Assembly (NCBI RefSeq): GCF_026627445.1
Contig: NZ_JAPNLJ010000039.1
Location: forward strand, 1 to 64,000
DNA length: 64,000 bases
DNA from: Streptomyces sp. H27-H1
GTDB lineage: Bacteria > Actinomycetota > Actinomycetes > Streptomycetales > Streptomycetaceae
Reading direction: 5' to 3'
This document shows positions 1 through 8,390 of the stretch, one piece after another (the stretch's first letter is position 1; the number at the start of each line of letters is the position of its first letter). The position numbers were made by a program, and so were the translations under genes. The notes beneath the pieces were generated by a model, which was not told where the DNA came from, searched no databases, and worked only from the letters and a program-made list of their open reading frames with translations.

Positions 1-59
1 CTCCGCCCTCCGCCCTCCGCACCAGACCTGAACATTCCCCGTCACCGAAAGGCACCTCC

Positions 60-1004
60 ATGCCACTCGCCTCCGCACGCACCCGGCTCGCCACCCTCTC
101 GGCGCTGACCGCGTTCGGCGCGTTCGCCTCCCTCGGTACGGCGACCGCCGCCACACCGGACCTCAACGGCGGATGGGGTCCGTTCACCCGCTGCCCCGTC
201 GACTCGCCGACGATGCTCGGGGCGGACGGTCTGGACAAGGCACCGCAGTGCGTCGTCTCCTACTCCACCAGCGGGTCCATCAAACTCGGCAACACGACGG
301 TCATCACCGCCAACAGCAACCTGCAGATGGGCGTCGTCCAGAACTCCGACGGCACCAGCACCGTCGTCGCGCCCGCCTCCGGGGCGATCATCGCCGACTC
401 CGCGACGGTGCCCGGCGGCCTCCTCGGGCTGATGTGTCCGAGCAACATCCCGGGCATCACGGCCATCTGCCAGCAGCTCTCGGACGGCAAGCTCAACAAG
501 ATCACCGCGACCCTGGAGTCGGTGGGCGCCCCCTCGAACTTCGACCAGATAGCGGGCGTCGTCACCGACCAGACGATCGTGAACATCCCCGTCCGCATCC
601 ACCTGGAGAACCCGTTCCTGGGCAGCAACTGCTACATCGGCACCAAGAGCAACCCGATCGTCCTGAAGCCGAAGAACCTCACCTACCCCTCGTTCGGCGT
701 GGATCGGTTCAACGGTGACGGCAGCGCGAACGAGGAAGGCGAGATGAGCCGCCTCAACCTCCTCGGCTCCACCCAGTACGACACGTCCTTCGCCGTCCCC
801 GGCGCCAGCGGCTGCGGCTTGGGGCTGTTCGGCCTGATCGACGCGGCGGTCAACCTCAAGACCGGTCTGCCGTCGGCGGCGGGCAACAACAGCCTGACCC
901 TGAACAACACCCAGACCTACCTGGGCGGGCTCTACGCCCCGGGTACGGTAGCCCCCGACGCGGGCAAGCAGCTCGCCCGGAACTGGCACTCCGCGGTCAA
1001 GTAA
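60..1004 (+). CDS. Secreted protein of unknown function
   Basis: The 314-residue product starts with a clear Sec signal peptide (basic start, hydrophobic run, Ala-rich cleavage region around residues 28-32). The mature part is rich in Thr, Ser, Gly and Asn and carries several cysteines (for example RCPVD, QCVVSY, MCPSN, AICQQ, NCYIG and GCGLG), which suggests disulfides outside the cell. I do not recognise a catalytic motif or a named family. The start is supported by AAAGG about 8 bases upstream. The next gene is a PucR-type regulator on the same strand about 210 bases on, but no functional link is shown. Confidence 0.75.
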   Translation: MPLASARTRLATLSALTAFGAFASLGTATAATPDLNGGWGPFTRCPVDSPTMLGADGLDKAPQCVVSYSTSGSIKLGNTTVITANSNLQMGVVQNSDGTSTVVAPASGAIIADSATVPGGLLGLMCPSNIPGITAICQQLSDGKLNKITATLESVGAPSNFDQIAGVVTDQTIVNIPVRIHLENPFLGSNCYIGTKSNPIVLKPKNLTYPSFGVDRFNGDGSANEEGEMSRLNLLGSTQYDTSFAVPGASGCGLGLFGLIDAAVNLKTGLPSAAGNNSLTLNNTQTYLGGLYAPGTVAPDAGKQLARNWHSAVK

Positions 1005-1217
1005 CCGCCATCGACAGCCGATTCCCGGCCGAACTCACCGCCGCCACCCCTCCCCCCTGCGTGACTCGTGCTCAAGTGGTGTACAGCACAGCCAACTTGA
1101 CTTAGCGTCAGCACCACAACCAGGTATGGACCTGACGGCCGCGCCCCCGCCCTCCAGCCAGACAGGGTGCTGCCACGCCGCTCCCCATCGGGCGCGCAGG
1201 AGAGCAAGGGATCGGTC

Positions 1218-2429
1218 ATGCCCTCAATCGCACAGACACCGGACATCGGTGAACCGCTCGACCCGCTCCCCAAGGAGTTCGCAGCCTTGATGAGGCCCGA
1301 GGTCCCGGGCCTCATCAAGGAGATCCGCGTCGAGGTCCAGCGCGCCTATCCCGTGTACACCCGACTCCTCAACGGCCCCAACGCGGACACCATCCGCCAG
1401 GGTGTGGAACAGGCACTGGCCACGTTCGTGGACCGCGTCGCCGACCCCGGCGCGAGCTCGGTCCTGCGCGACGAACTGCTGCGCAAGTTCGGCCGGGTGG
1501 AGGCGTACGAAGGCCGTGACCTCGACACCCTCCAGGGGGCCTACCGGCTGGGCGCACGCATCGCGCTCCGCCGGGCCAAGACCATAGGCCGGCGGTACAA
1601 CCTGTCCCCCTCGCTGATCCTCGCCTTCGCGGACGCGCTCTTCGCCTACGTGGACGAGCTGGAGGCACTCGCGCGCGAGGGGCACGCGGAGGTCCGGGCG
1701 CGTGCGGCCTCCGAGGTGTCGGCGTTACGAAGGCAACTGCTCCACCTCATCCTCGTCGGGTCGCCCCTGCCGCAGGCGACCATCGCCGAGCTGTGCGAGC
1801 AGGCGGCCTGGGAACTCCCCTCCCAGTGCACCCTGGTGGCCTTAAGGGCTCCGGCGCCGGACCACATACGGACCTGCCTCGACCGGGACGTCCTCGCCGA
1901 CCTCGGCATCCCGCAGCCGCACCTGCTGATCCCCGGACCACTCACTTCCGAGCGTCTGGCGATGCTCGAATCCGCCCTGTCGGGCACCTCGGCCGTCATA
2001 GGCCTGACCGTGTCACCGCCGCAGGCCGCCGACTCCATCCGGTGGGCCAGGAGGGTGCTGCAGCTCATCGACGACGGGATCGTGCCCAACCGGCCGGTCG
2101 TGCACTGCGAAGACCATCTGACAACGTTGTGGCTCCTGTCCGACCCCGCGCTCGTCACCCACATCGCGGCCCGCGAACTGGCCCCGCTCAGCGGGCTCAC
2201 CGGCTCCCGGCGCGGGCGCCTAGTCGAGACGCTGCGCGTCCACATCTCCACCCGAGCCCCCGCCGATCAGGTCGGCGAGGTGCTCGGTGTCCACGCGCAG
2301 ACCGTCCGCTACCGCCTGCGCAACCTGGATGCCCACCTGGGCGACCGCATCACGGACCCGGACCATCGCTTCACCCTGGAGGCTGCCCTGCGCTCGCTCC
2401 ACCTCCAGGGCAACGACTACGCGGAATGA
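1218..2429 (+). CDS. PucR-type transcriptional regulator with two TTA codons
   Basis: A 403-residue regulator. Its last ~70 residues (LVETLRVHISTRAPADQVGE, then VHAQTVRYRLRNLD) are the PucR/CdaR C-terminal helix-turn-helix, and the upstream part fits the variable sensory region of this family. I chose the ATG at 1218 because AGGAGAG lies 13 bases upstream and the family start follows; an in-frame ATG at 1167 would add 17 unlikely residues. Two leucines are encoded by TTA (1725-1727 and 1842-1844). TTA is very rare in Streptomyces and read only by the bldA tRNA, so translation may depend on development. Target genes are unknown. Confidence 0.85.
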   Translation: MPSIAQTPDIGEPLDPLPKEFAALMRPEVPGLIKEIRVEVQRAYPVYTRLLNGPNADTIRQGVEQALATFVDRVADPGASSVLRDELLRKFGRVEAYEGRDLDTLQGAYRLGARIALRRAKTIGRRYNLSPSLILAFADALFAYVDELEALAREGHAEVRARAASEVSALRRQLLHLILVGSPLPQATIAELCEQAAWELPSQCTLVALRAPAPDHIRTCLDRDVLADLGIPQPHLLIPGPLTSERLAMLESALSGTSAVIGLTVSPPQAADSIRWARRVLQLIDDGIVPNRPVVHCEDHLTTLWLLSDPALVTHIAARELAPLSGLTGSRRGRLVETLRVHISTRAPADQVGEVLGVHAQTVRYRLRNLDAHLGDRITDPDHRFTLEAALRSLHLQGNDYAE

Positions 2430-2820
2430 CCCGACACCCTCGGCCGCGTTGATCGGCGGACAAGCCCCGAGGAGCGTCACCGATTCACGGCCGGAACGAG
2501 GCGGCCATCGGCCACGCAGCCCTCTTCCCGATCCGCCGGCACCTGCGTCAGGAACGTGGTCTCCTGTGCGGGCACACCGCGTCAGCGCGTCGCAGCCCGT
2601 GGCTGGCGCGCTGGTGTCGATAGCGACCCGCTTAGCGGGCCGACGGAGGAGAGAGAACCGCGATGCACATGCGCCCACCCTACCCGGCTGGGAAAGGGGC
2701 GCCCTCCCCACCCTGACCTGGGGAAACGACTCGATCGCGACCGTCGCGGCAGCGCGGGGCACCGGGCCGATGACCGGGCAACGACCGTGGGGAGAATCGA
2801 GAAGGTTCCCCAGGGTTTCT
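2430..2820. other. Intergenic region between converging genes
   Basis: About 390 bases between the ends of two convergent genes. Open frames here lack coding character and a plausible start. A weak CCCCAG...CTGGGG hairpin near 2800-2820 may help terminate the quinone reductase transcript. Nothing else is evident. Confidence 0.5.
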
Positions 2821-3801
2821 CTACTGGGGGACGTCGATCAGGACCCGGCCGCGTCCGCCGCCGTCGATGCGGTCATGGGCCTTGGCGATGTCGGCGAGCG
2901 GGAAGCGGTCGCCGACATCGACGCTGAGGGCGCCGACGGCCGCCGCAGCGGTGAGATCCCGGGCCGCCTGGCGTCTGGCCTGGTCGGGGAAGTCGTCGCT
3001 GCCGAGCAGGCGCAGGGTGACGTTGTTGAACAGCAACGTCCAGAACGGGATCTCGGTGCGGTCGTCGCGGGTGGCGTACGCGGCGATGACGGCGCCGTTC
3101 GCGGCGACGGCGTCGTCCAGGTCGGCGTTGTCGGACAGGGCGACCTCGATGATCCGGTCCACGCCGTCGGGTGCGTGGGCGCGGATCGCGGCGGCCGGAT
3201 CGCCTGAGTCGAGGGCGACGGCGTGGGAGACGGCCGCGGGATCGATCCGGTCCAGTTCGGTGCCGCGCCGGACGGTGCCGATGACCGTGGCCCCGCCCCA
3301 GCGGGCGAGCTGGGCGGCCAGGGAGCCGACCCCGCCCAGGACGCCGTTGACGAGCACGAGTTTGCCGTCGACGGGGCCGTCGGCGAAGACGGTGCGGTGC
3401 GCGGTGATGCCGGGGATGCCCAGGCTCGCGCCGAGGTCGTCGGACAGGTGGTCGGGCAGCGGGACGGCGAGGTCACCGGGGACGACGGTGTACTGGGCGG
3501 CGGTACCGAAGGGGCGGTAGGACTGGGCACCGTACACCCAGACGCGCTGCCCCACGCGCCGCGCGTTGACGCCGTCGCCGACGGCGTCAACGATGCCGGC
3601 GGCGTCGCTGTGCGGGATCACCTGCGGATAGGGCATGGCCGAGCCGGTCCAGCCGCGCCGCTTCTTGGTGTCGCCGGGGTTGGCGCCGGAGACTGTGACG
3701 CGGACACGGACCTCACCGGGGCCGGGGGTGGGGTCGGGCACCTCACCGTACTGGAGCACCTCGGCGGCCGGGCCCTGCTGGTCGTACCAGGACGCAAGCA
3801 T
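2821..3801 (-). CDS. Zinc-independent MDR oxidoreductase, quinone reductase-like
   Basis: A 326-residue medium-chain dehydrogenase/reductase of the NADPH:quinone oxidoreductase (zeta-crystallin) branch. The N-terminal GroES-like part contains SGANPGDTKKRRGW, and the nucleotide-binding fold shows LVNGVLGGVGSLAAQLA near residue 150. The zinc ligands of alcohol dehydrogenases are absent. It probably reduces quinones or reactive carbonyls with NADPH in the cytosol. It lies 2 bases after the PadR regulator on the same strand, so the two form an operon and the reductase probably belongs to the response that PadR controls. The physiological substrate cannot be read from sequence. Confidence 0.88.
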   Translation of the reverse strand: MLASWYDQQGPAAEVLQYGEVPDPTPGPGEVRVRVTVSGANPGDTKKRRGWTGSAMPYPQVIPHSDAAGIVDAVGDGVNARRVGQRVWVYGAQSYRPFGTAAQYTVVPGDLAVPLPDHLSDDLGASLGIPGITAHRTVFADGPVDGKLVLVNGVLGGVGSLAAQLARWGGATVIGTVRRGTELDRIDPAAVSHAVALDSGDPAAAIRAHAPDGVDRIIEVALSDNADLDDAVAANGAVIAAYATRDDRTEIPFWTLLFNNVTLRLLGSDDFPDQARRQAARDLTAAAAVGALSVDVGDRFPLADIAKAHDRIDGGGRGRVLIDVPQ

Positions 3802-3803
3802 GT

Positions 3804-4379
3804 TCAGCCCTTCCGATCACGGGTGTGGGTCTGGGGGCGGGGCTGCTCGTCTGCCCCTCGGATGCCGTCGCCGTCCAGGACCTCGTGGAGCCAGGCGCGT
3901 TCGGCGCGGCTGGTGGCGCGGGCGGTGAGCATCATGCCGCGCCGGTAAGGGTCGGTGACCTGCTCGGCGCGCATCGGCGCGTCGCCGTCGTAGAAGAAGC
4001 TGGCGGGAGCCTCCAGGAAGTCCAGGCGGCGGCGCAGCACGGCGTGCTGCTCGGCCCTGTCGGGCAACAGCGAGAGGAACGCCAGGATCACGAACCAGCG
4101 GGAGAAGTCGGTGATCTCGTGCTCGGCCGGTTCCCGCAGCCGCCGCAGCATGTCCTCGCGTCCCGCATCCGTCAGGTTCAGCATGTACCGGCCGCCGCCC
4201 GCCTCGGGTGCAGGGCGCCGTTCGATCAGCCCGGCCTTCGTCAGCCGGCTGATCGCCGGGTAGAGGGTGCCGTCACTGACCGGACGGCTGTAGCCAGTCA
4301 GGTGCGTAATGCGCCGTCGCAGCTCGTGCCCGGGCAGGGGGCCTTCGGCGAGGAAGCCGAGTATCGCGAGTTCCAGCAT
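3804..4379 (-). CDS. PadR family transcriptional regulator
   Basis: A 191-residue protein. It begins MLELAILGFLAEGPLPGHEL and continues with SDGTLYPAISRLTKAGLIE, the PadR winged-helix DNA-binding domain; the C-terminal half is the helical dimerisation region of the Vir/PadR type. It is followed after 2 bases by the quinone reductase gene, and an alpha/beta hydrolase gene diverges from it. A perfect 14-bp inverted repeat lies 15 bases upstream of the ATG, the expected place for autoregulation. Such regulators usually repress and release DNA on binding a small phenolic or drug-like ligand; the ligand here is unknown. Confidence 0.92.
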   Translation of the reverse strand: MLELAILGFLAEGPLPGHELRRRITHLTGYSRPVSDGTLYPAISRLTKAGLIERRPAPEAGGGRYMLNLTDAGREDMLRRLREPAEHEITDFSRWFVILAFLSLLPDRAEQHAVLRRRLDFLEAPASFFYDGDAPMRAEQVTDPYRRGMMLTARATSRAERAWLHEVLDGDGIRGADEQPRPQTHTRDRKG

Positions 4380-4393
4380 GGCCCCAGGATCTC

Positions 4394-4425
4394 ACATCGA
4401 AACGATGCGCACATCGTTTCGATGT
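4394..4425. promoter_or_regulatory. Probable PadR operator, perfect inverted repeat
   Basis: ACATCGAAACGATG (4394-4407) is repeated exactly in reverse complement as CATCGTTTCGATGT (4412-4425) around the 4-base spacer CGCA. The element sits between the divergent padR and hydrolase genes. ATG/CAT-type half-sites are typical of PadR targets. It could control both directions. Confidence 0.8.
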
Positions 4426-4530
4426 TACGTTGGATGTGGAGGCCTCCTCTCCGTGCCGCCTGCAAGGCCGCCTCGGGCCGGCCGCCCGCGCCGTACCCCT
4501 CCCCGGGAGGGCGACATAAGGAAGAAGACC

Positions 4531-5337
4531 ATGACTGCCGCTAATCCCCGCCAGGCCCACGTCACCTCCACCGACGGCACGAAGATCGCCGTCACGATCA
4601 CCGGCCAGGGCCGCCCCCTGGTCGTCTCCCCGGGCGCCCTCAACGCCGCCCAGGACTGGCAGATCCTCGCCGACCTGCTCGCCCCGCACTTCACCACCTA
4701 TGCGATCGACCGCCGCGGCCGGGGCGCCAGTGGCGACAACAGCGAGCACACCATTCAGCGGGAGGCCGACGACATCGCCGCCGTCCTCGACCTCGCCGGC
4801 CCCGACGCGATCCTGCTCGGCCACTCCTACGGCGGACTGGTCACCCTCGCCCACGCCCTGCACCAGCCCCCGGCGGCGTTCATCCTCTACGAGCCCCCGA
4901 TCCCGCTGGGCGGCCCCGTCGGCGGCGACGCCCTCGCCCCCTTCGAGGAGGCCGTCCAGGCAGGCGACCTCGACCAGGCCCTCACCCTCGGGCTGCGGAA
5001 CTTCCTGAAGTTCCCCGACGAGGCCATCGAGGAGTTCCGCCAGACCCCGTTCTGGGCCATCCGCGCGTCCATGACCCCGACGTGGGCCCGCGAGATGCGC
5101 GCGATGGACAGCTTCGGCGATGACCTTGCCCGCTTCGCCGCCCTCGACATCCCGACGCTCCTCGTGATCGGCGAACTCAGCCCTCACTGGCTGACCGGCG
5201 TCTCCCGCCGCCTGCACCAGGCCCTGCCCGACGCCCGCCTCGTCGAGATCCCCGGCGAAGCCCACGACGCCTTCCTCACCGGCCCCCACGCCCTCGCCGA
5301 GGTCATCACCGCCTTCACCAACGGCCTGCCTGACTGA
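4531..5337 (+). CDS. Alpha/beta hydrolase
   Basis: A 268-residue alpha/beta-hydrolase fold protein. It has the nucleophile elbow GHSYGG (Ser about residue 99), an upstream IDRRGRGAS strand-turn typical of the family, and a late EIPGEAHDAFL histidine segment. No signal peptide is present, so it is cytosolic. The ATG at 4531 has AAGGAAG about 8 bases upstream. It diverges from the PadR-quinone reductase operon and shares the operator region, so it is probably induced with the reductase, perhaps to hydrolyse an ester or lactone. The substrate is not recognisable. Confidence 0.88.
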   Translation: MTAANPRQAHVTSTDGTKIAVTITGQGRPLVVSPGALNAAQDWQILADLLAPHFTTYAIDRRGRGASGDNSEHTIQREADDIAAVLDLAGPDAILLGHSYGGLVTLAHALHQPPAAFILYEPPIPLGGPVGGDALAPFEEAVQAGDLDQALTLGLRNFLKFPDEAIEEFRQTPFWAIRASMTPTWAREMRAMDSFGDDLARFAALDIPTLLVIGELSPHWLTGVSRRLHQALPDARLVEIPGEAHDAFLTGPHALAEVITAFTNGLPD

Positions 5338-5382
5338 GCGAAGTCGACAGCCCCGCGCTCACAAACGGTCCTTTGCGCGAGC

Positions 5383-5976
5383 ATGATCAAGAACGGGTTC
5401 GAGGAAGCGCTGCGGACCGCGCGGGAGGTCAAGGCCCACGCCCCGCACTGCCGGGTCATCTTCACCGTGTACGAGATGAAGCGGCTCGGCCGCGAGATGC
5501 TCGCCGGGCCGCCGCCCGGCATCTACGACCCCACCGGGCCCGGCAAGCTGCTGTTCGCGTTCTTCGCGGCGATGGCGGAGACCGAGCGGGAGAACATCCG
5601 CGAGTCGACCCTCGAAGGGCTCGACGCGGCGGCCCGCAAGGGCAAGCACGGCGGCCGACCGCCCGTCATCACCGACGACATGCTGCACACCGTGCTGCGG
5701 CGCCGCGCGAACGGCGAGTCGGTCGAGCAGATCCAGCCCGACCTGATCATCGCCACCGGTAAACGCAAGGGCCAGGCCCCCAGCGTCGCGAGCATCTACC
5801 GCGCGCTCGCCGAGCACGAGAAGGGGGAGGCGTACCCCGAGGCCGTCGAACAGGCACACGCCGACTTCGCCGAACTCCAGGACGCCGACGACATCCCCCG
5901 CCCCCGCCGAGCCCGCATCCGGCGCCCGGACGACCCGATCACGGCCGAGGAAGCCGACCTCCGTCAACAGATTTAG
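5383..5976 (+). pseudogene. Serine recombinase remnant, N-terminus missing
   Basis: A 197-residue frame matching the middle and C-terminal part of a resolvase/invertase: FTVYEMKRLGRE, then AAMAETERENIRESTLEGL and a K-G-K-x-GGRPP linker, followed by a helix-turn-helix (residues ~85-130). The N-terminal segment that carries the catalytic serine is absent, and upstream sequence runs straight into the end of the hydrolase gene. It therefore cannot be an active recombinase and is best read as a scar of a mobile element. It lies at the left edge of the carbohydrate-enzyme island. The exact 5' limit is arbitrary. Confidence 0.8.
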
Positions 5977-6095
5977 GACCAGGTGCTCCAGAGCACGGAG
6001 ACCGAGTAGGCGACCAAGACACCTCGGGGCAACAAGATCAAGTACTGGCGGCTTTTGGGCTTACCTCGGCGCTACCCCCTCTTCGCGTGACCCGG

Positions 6096-6125
6096 GCGGG
6101 CTCGGCCTTGCGTCGCCGAGCCCGC
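6096..6125. terminator. Hairpin, probable terminator
   Basis: GCGGGCTCGG and CCGAGCCCGC form a perfect 10-bp stem with a 10-base loop, placed downstream of both the recombinase remnant and the leftward GH62 operon. Confidence 0.6.
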
Positions 6126-6129
6126 CACG

Positions 6130-6150
6130 CCGGCTCCGCTCCGGAGCCGG
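6130..6150. terminator. Second hairpin at the end of the GH62 operon
   Basis: CCGGCTCC and GGAGCCGG pair around a short loop. It lies 16 bases past the GH62 stop on the minus strand and may act with the hairpin at 6096-6125. Confidence 0.5.
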
Positions 6151-6165
6151 ACCCGTGTCACGCCG

Positions 6166-7644
6166 TTAGCGACGCAGTGTCAGCAGACCCGGCCGGTAGG
6201 GCCATTGGCCGTAATCACCGCCGGAGTTGGGGTCGCGTCCCTGATAGAGGAACTGCAGGTTGCAGGGATCGACGGTGAAGGTCTGGTCCGCGGTGGTGCG
6301 GATCAGTTCGCCGTGGCTGATGTCGTTGGTCCAGGTGGCGCCGCTGTTGGCCTTACCGGCGAAGGGGTTGCTCTCGGTCCCGGCCTGGGGTGTCCACGAG
6401 CCGTTCAGACTGGTGGCCGTGAACGAGCGGAAGTAGCGGCCCTGCGAGCCGTCCGCCTCGACGATCATGAGGTAGCGGTCCTGGCCCTGGAGCTTGTAGA
6501 CCTGCGGGGCTTCGAACAGGTTCTTCGTCGTGTCGCTCATGATCGTTGTGTAGGTCGAGCCGAAACTGCCCGGGAAGTTCCCGATCGGCATGCTGGCCCG
6601 GTAGATCTTGCCGTTGTCACCGGCGAAGAACAGGTACATGTTCGTGCTGTCACCGATGATCGTCTGGTCGATGGGCCCTGTTCCGGAGTCGGCGATGCTT
6701 CCGGAGAAGAGCACCTGCTGTGACGACCAGCCGTTGGGGTTGGCGGGGTCGCTCGACGTCCGGTAGGAGAAGGCGCTCCCCCCGCCCCACTGGTAGGTGA
6801 GCACCCAGATGTTCTTCGGCGCGAAGTAGAAGAGCGTGGGCGCGACGACGGAGTTCGACATCGTGTTCTGGCCGGCCGAGGCCATCTCCGACCAGTTGCC
6901 GAACAGGCCGAAGTTCATCGAACCCCAGCCCGCCCCCGTTCCCGCGGCGCCGTGCGTCGTCGCATAGACGAGATGCTTGCCGTTGTAGGGGGCGACGGTG
7001 AAGTCCTTGAGCGACGCCCACCCTGCCTTGGGCTGCGCCAGCGCGCCCGTCGAGCTCCAGCGGTAGGTCGACGGAAGAGCGCACGCGCCGGGGGTGCCGG
7101 CACCGACCTTGACGAGCTGCCACTGCTGGTTGGTGCCGCCCCAGTCTTCGTACTGGACGATGTTCGCGTTGTCGGCGGTGGAGCCACCTTGCACTTCGAG
7201 GGCCTTGTTGCTGTGGCGCGCGATGAGCCTCACGTAGCCGTCCGAGCTGTCGGCGAGCCGCCACTGCTGGTTGGTGGCGTTCAGGTCGGCCCACTGGACG
7301 ATCGAGGCGCCGTTGGCGGTGGATCCGTTGTGGACGTCCAGCACCTTGCCGGAGTGTCGGGACTTGATGCGGTAGTTACCGCCGCCGGAGTCGACGAACT
7401 GCCACTGCTGCTGGTTCTGATCGTTCCGGGTCCACTGGGTGATGCGGGCGCCGTCGCCGGTCGCCAGGTTGTAGACGTCCAGGGCCTTGCCGCTGTTGCG
7501 GTTGACCAGCACGTAGTAGGCGTTGGGGTCGACGGTCGCCGCGGTGGCGGGCTGGACACTGAGGAAGGTGGCCAGGAGCAGCAAGGGTGCGAGGACGGCG
7601 AGCAGCCGTCTCACGTGCACCGGGAACGGAGGGCGAAACGACAT
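6166..7644 (-). CDS. GH62 alpha-L-arabinofuranosidase with N-terminal CBM13
   Basis: A 492-residue secreted enzyme. A long basic and hydrophobic signal peptide ends near VQPATAA. Residues ~40-180 form a ricin-type CBM13 with repeated ALDV...QW(Q/R) motifs. The rest is a GH62 catalytic domain (YRWSSTGALAQPKAGWASLK, then LYQGRDPNSGGDYGQWPYRPGLL at the end, the second quoted in part as family landmark). GH62 enzymes remove arabinose side chains from arabinoxylan. The ATG at 7644 has AAGGAG about 8 bases upstream and overlaps the stop of the cupin gene by one base (TGATG), so it is the last gene of the translationally coupled xylan operon. It resembles the S. coelicolor/S. lividans abfB product. 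Confidence 0.93.
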   Translation of the reverse strand: MSFRPPFPVHVRRLLAVLAPLLLLATFLSVQPATAATVDPNAYYVLVNRNSGKALDVYNLATGDGARITQWTRNDQNQQQWQFVDSGGGNYRIKSRHSGKVLDVHNGSTANGASIVQWADLNATNQQWRLADSSDGYVRLIARHSNKALEVQGGSTADNANIVQYEDWGGTNQQWQLVKVGAGTPGACALPSTYRWSSTGALAQPKAGWASLKDFTVAPYNGKHLVYATTHGAAGTGAGWGSMNFGLFGNWSEMASAGQNTMSNSVVAPTLFYFAPKNIWVLTYQWGGGSAFSYRTSSDPANPNGWSSQQVLFSGSIADSGTGPIDQTIIGDSTNMYLFFAGDNGKIYRASMPIGNFPGSFGSTYTTIMSDTTKNLFEAPQVYKLQGQDRYLMIVEADGSQGRYFRSFTATSLNGSWTPQAGTESNPFAGKANSGATWTNDISHGELIRTTADQTFTVDPCNLQFLYQGRDPNSGGDYGQWPYRPGLLTLRR

Positions 7645-8390
7645 CAGGAGAGCTCCTTCGAGGGGTGGGGGCGAGGTGACCCCGACGGGCCGCGCGGCGG
7701 CCGCGTTGTTGGGGGGTCGGGGACGGGATAGGTGTGAAGGCGGCCGCACATGCCGAAGCTCTGGCGCTCCGGGCGCTCCAGGCGTGACACCGCGCCGTGG
7801 CCGAGGTGGGAGAGGTCTGCGGCCTTCAGCCGTTCCAGCTGACGGCCGGTCGTGAGGGCCGCGGCCAGGGGGCCGTCACGCCAGCGGGTCCACCAGGCGT
7901 CCAGCAGCTCGCTTTTCAGGCGGTGAGCCGCGATGTGGAACTGCGGCAGCCCGCCTTCGCACAAGGCCAGGAAGCCCTCGACCGCCAGGTCGCGGCGGCG
8001 GCGCGCTGCCGCGGAAAGGTCGCCGGTCAAGGTGGCCGCTGCCTGATAGGCGCCCGGATCGGCCAGCACCGGGGCGGGGAAGGTGAAGACGGCGTCGCCC
8101 GCCTCGGGGAGTCCGCCGTTCTGCATGAGCACCACGAGGCGCAGGTCGCCGTCGTTGACGAGGCGGTGGATCGTGCCGGGGGTGAACCAGACGACGTCGC
8201 CGGGGTGCAGCGGGGTGTCGGCGAAGCCGGAGGTGGTGAGCGTCTGGACGCTGCCCGCGCCGCCGGTGACTACGTAGGCTTCGGAGCAGACGAGGTGCAT
8301 GTGGGGGGTGCCGCCGCACAGCCCGTCGGCGGCCTCCCAGTCGTACACGGTCAGCCCGGAGATCCCCACGCCGCCGGGGAAGGGGGTCAC
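7644..8390 (-). CDS. Cupin-domain protein of the Gfo/Idh-PmoA cassette
   Basis: A 248-residue protein with a beta-barrel cupin: GGTPHMHLVCSEAYVVTGG gives the HxH...E motif 1 and PGDVVWFTPGTIHRLVNDGD gives motif 2. The C-terminal ~100 residues are helical and unassigned. There is no signal peptide. The start is GTG at 8390 (an adjacent GTG at 8393 is also possible), sharing GTGA with the stop of the PmoA-like gene; the stop overlaps the GH62 start. It may be a sugar-binding or isomerase-like partner of the neighbouring oxidoreductase. No specific reaction can be assigned. Confidence 0.8.
   Translation of the reverse strand: MTPFPGGVGISGLTVYDWEAADGLCGGTPHMHLVCSEAYVVTGGAGSVQTLTTSGFADTPLHPGDVVWFTPGTIHRLVNDGDLRLVVLMQNGGLPEAGDAVFTFPAPVLADPGAYQAAATLTGDLSAAARRRRDLAVEGFLALCEGGLPQFHIAAHRLKSELLDAWWTRWRDGPLAAALTTGRQLERLKAADLSHLGHGAVSRLERPERQSFGMCGRLHTYPVPDPPTTRPPRGPSGSPRPHPSKELS

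Noticed and set aside
1..20. CTCCGCC repeat at the window start
   Set aside because: Only about three units of a C-rich string, cut by the window edge; not enough to call an element.
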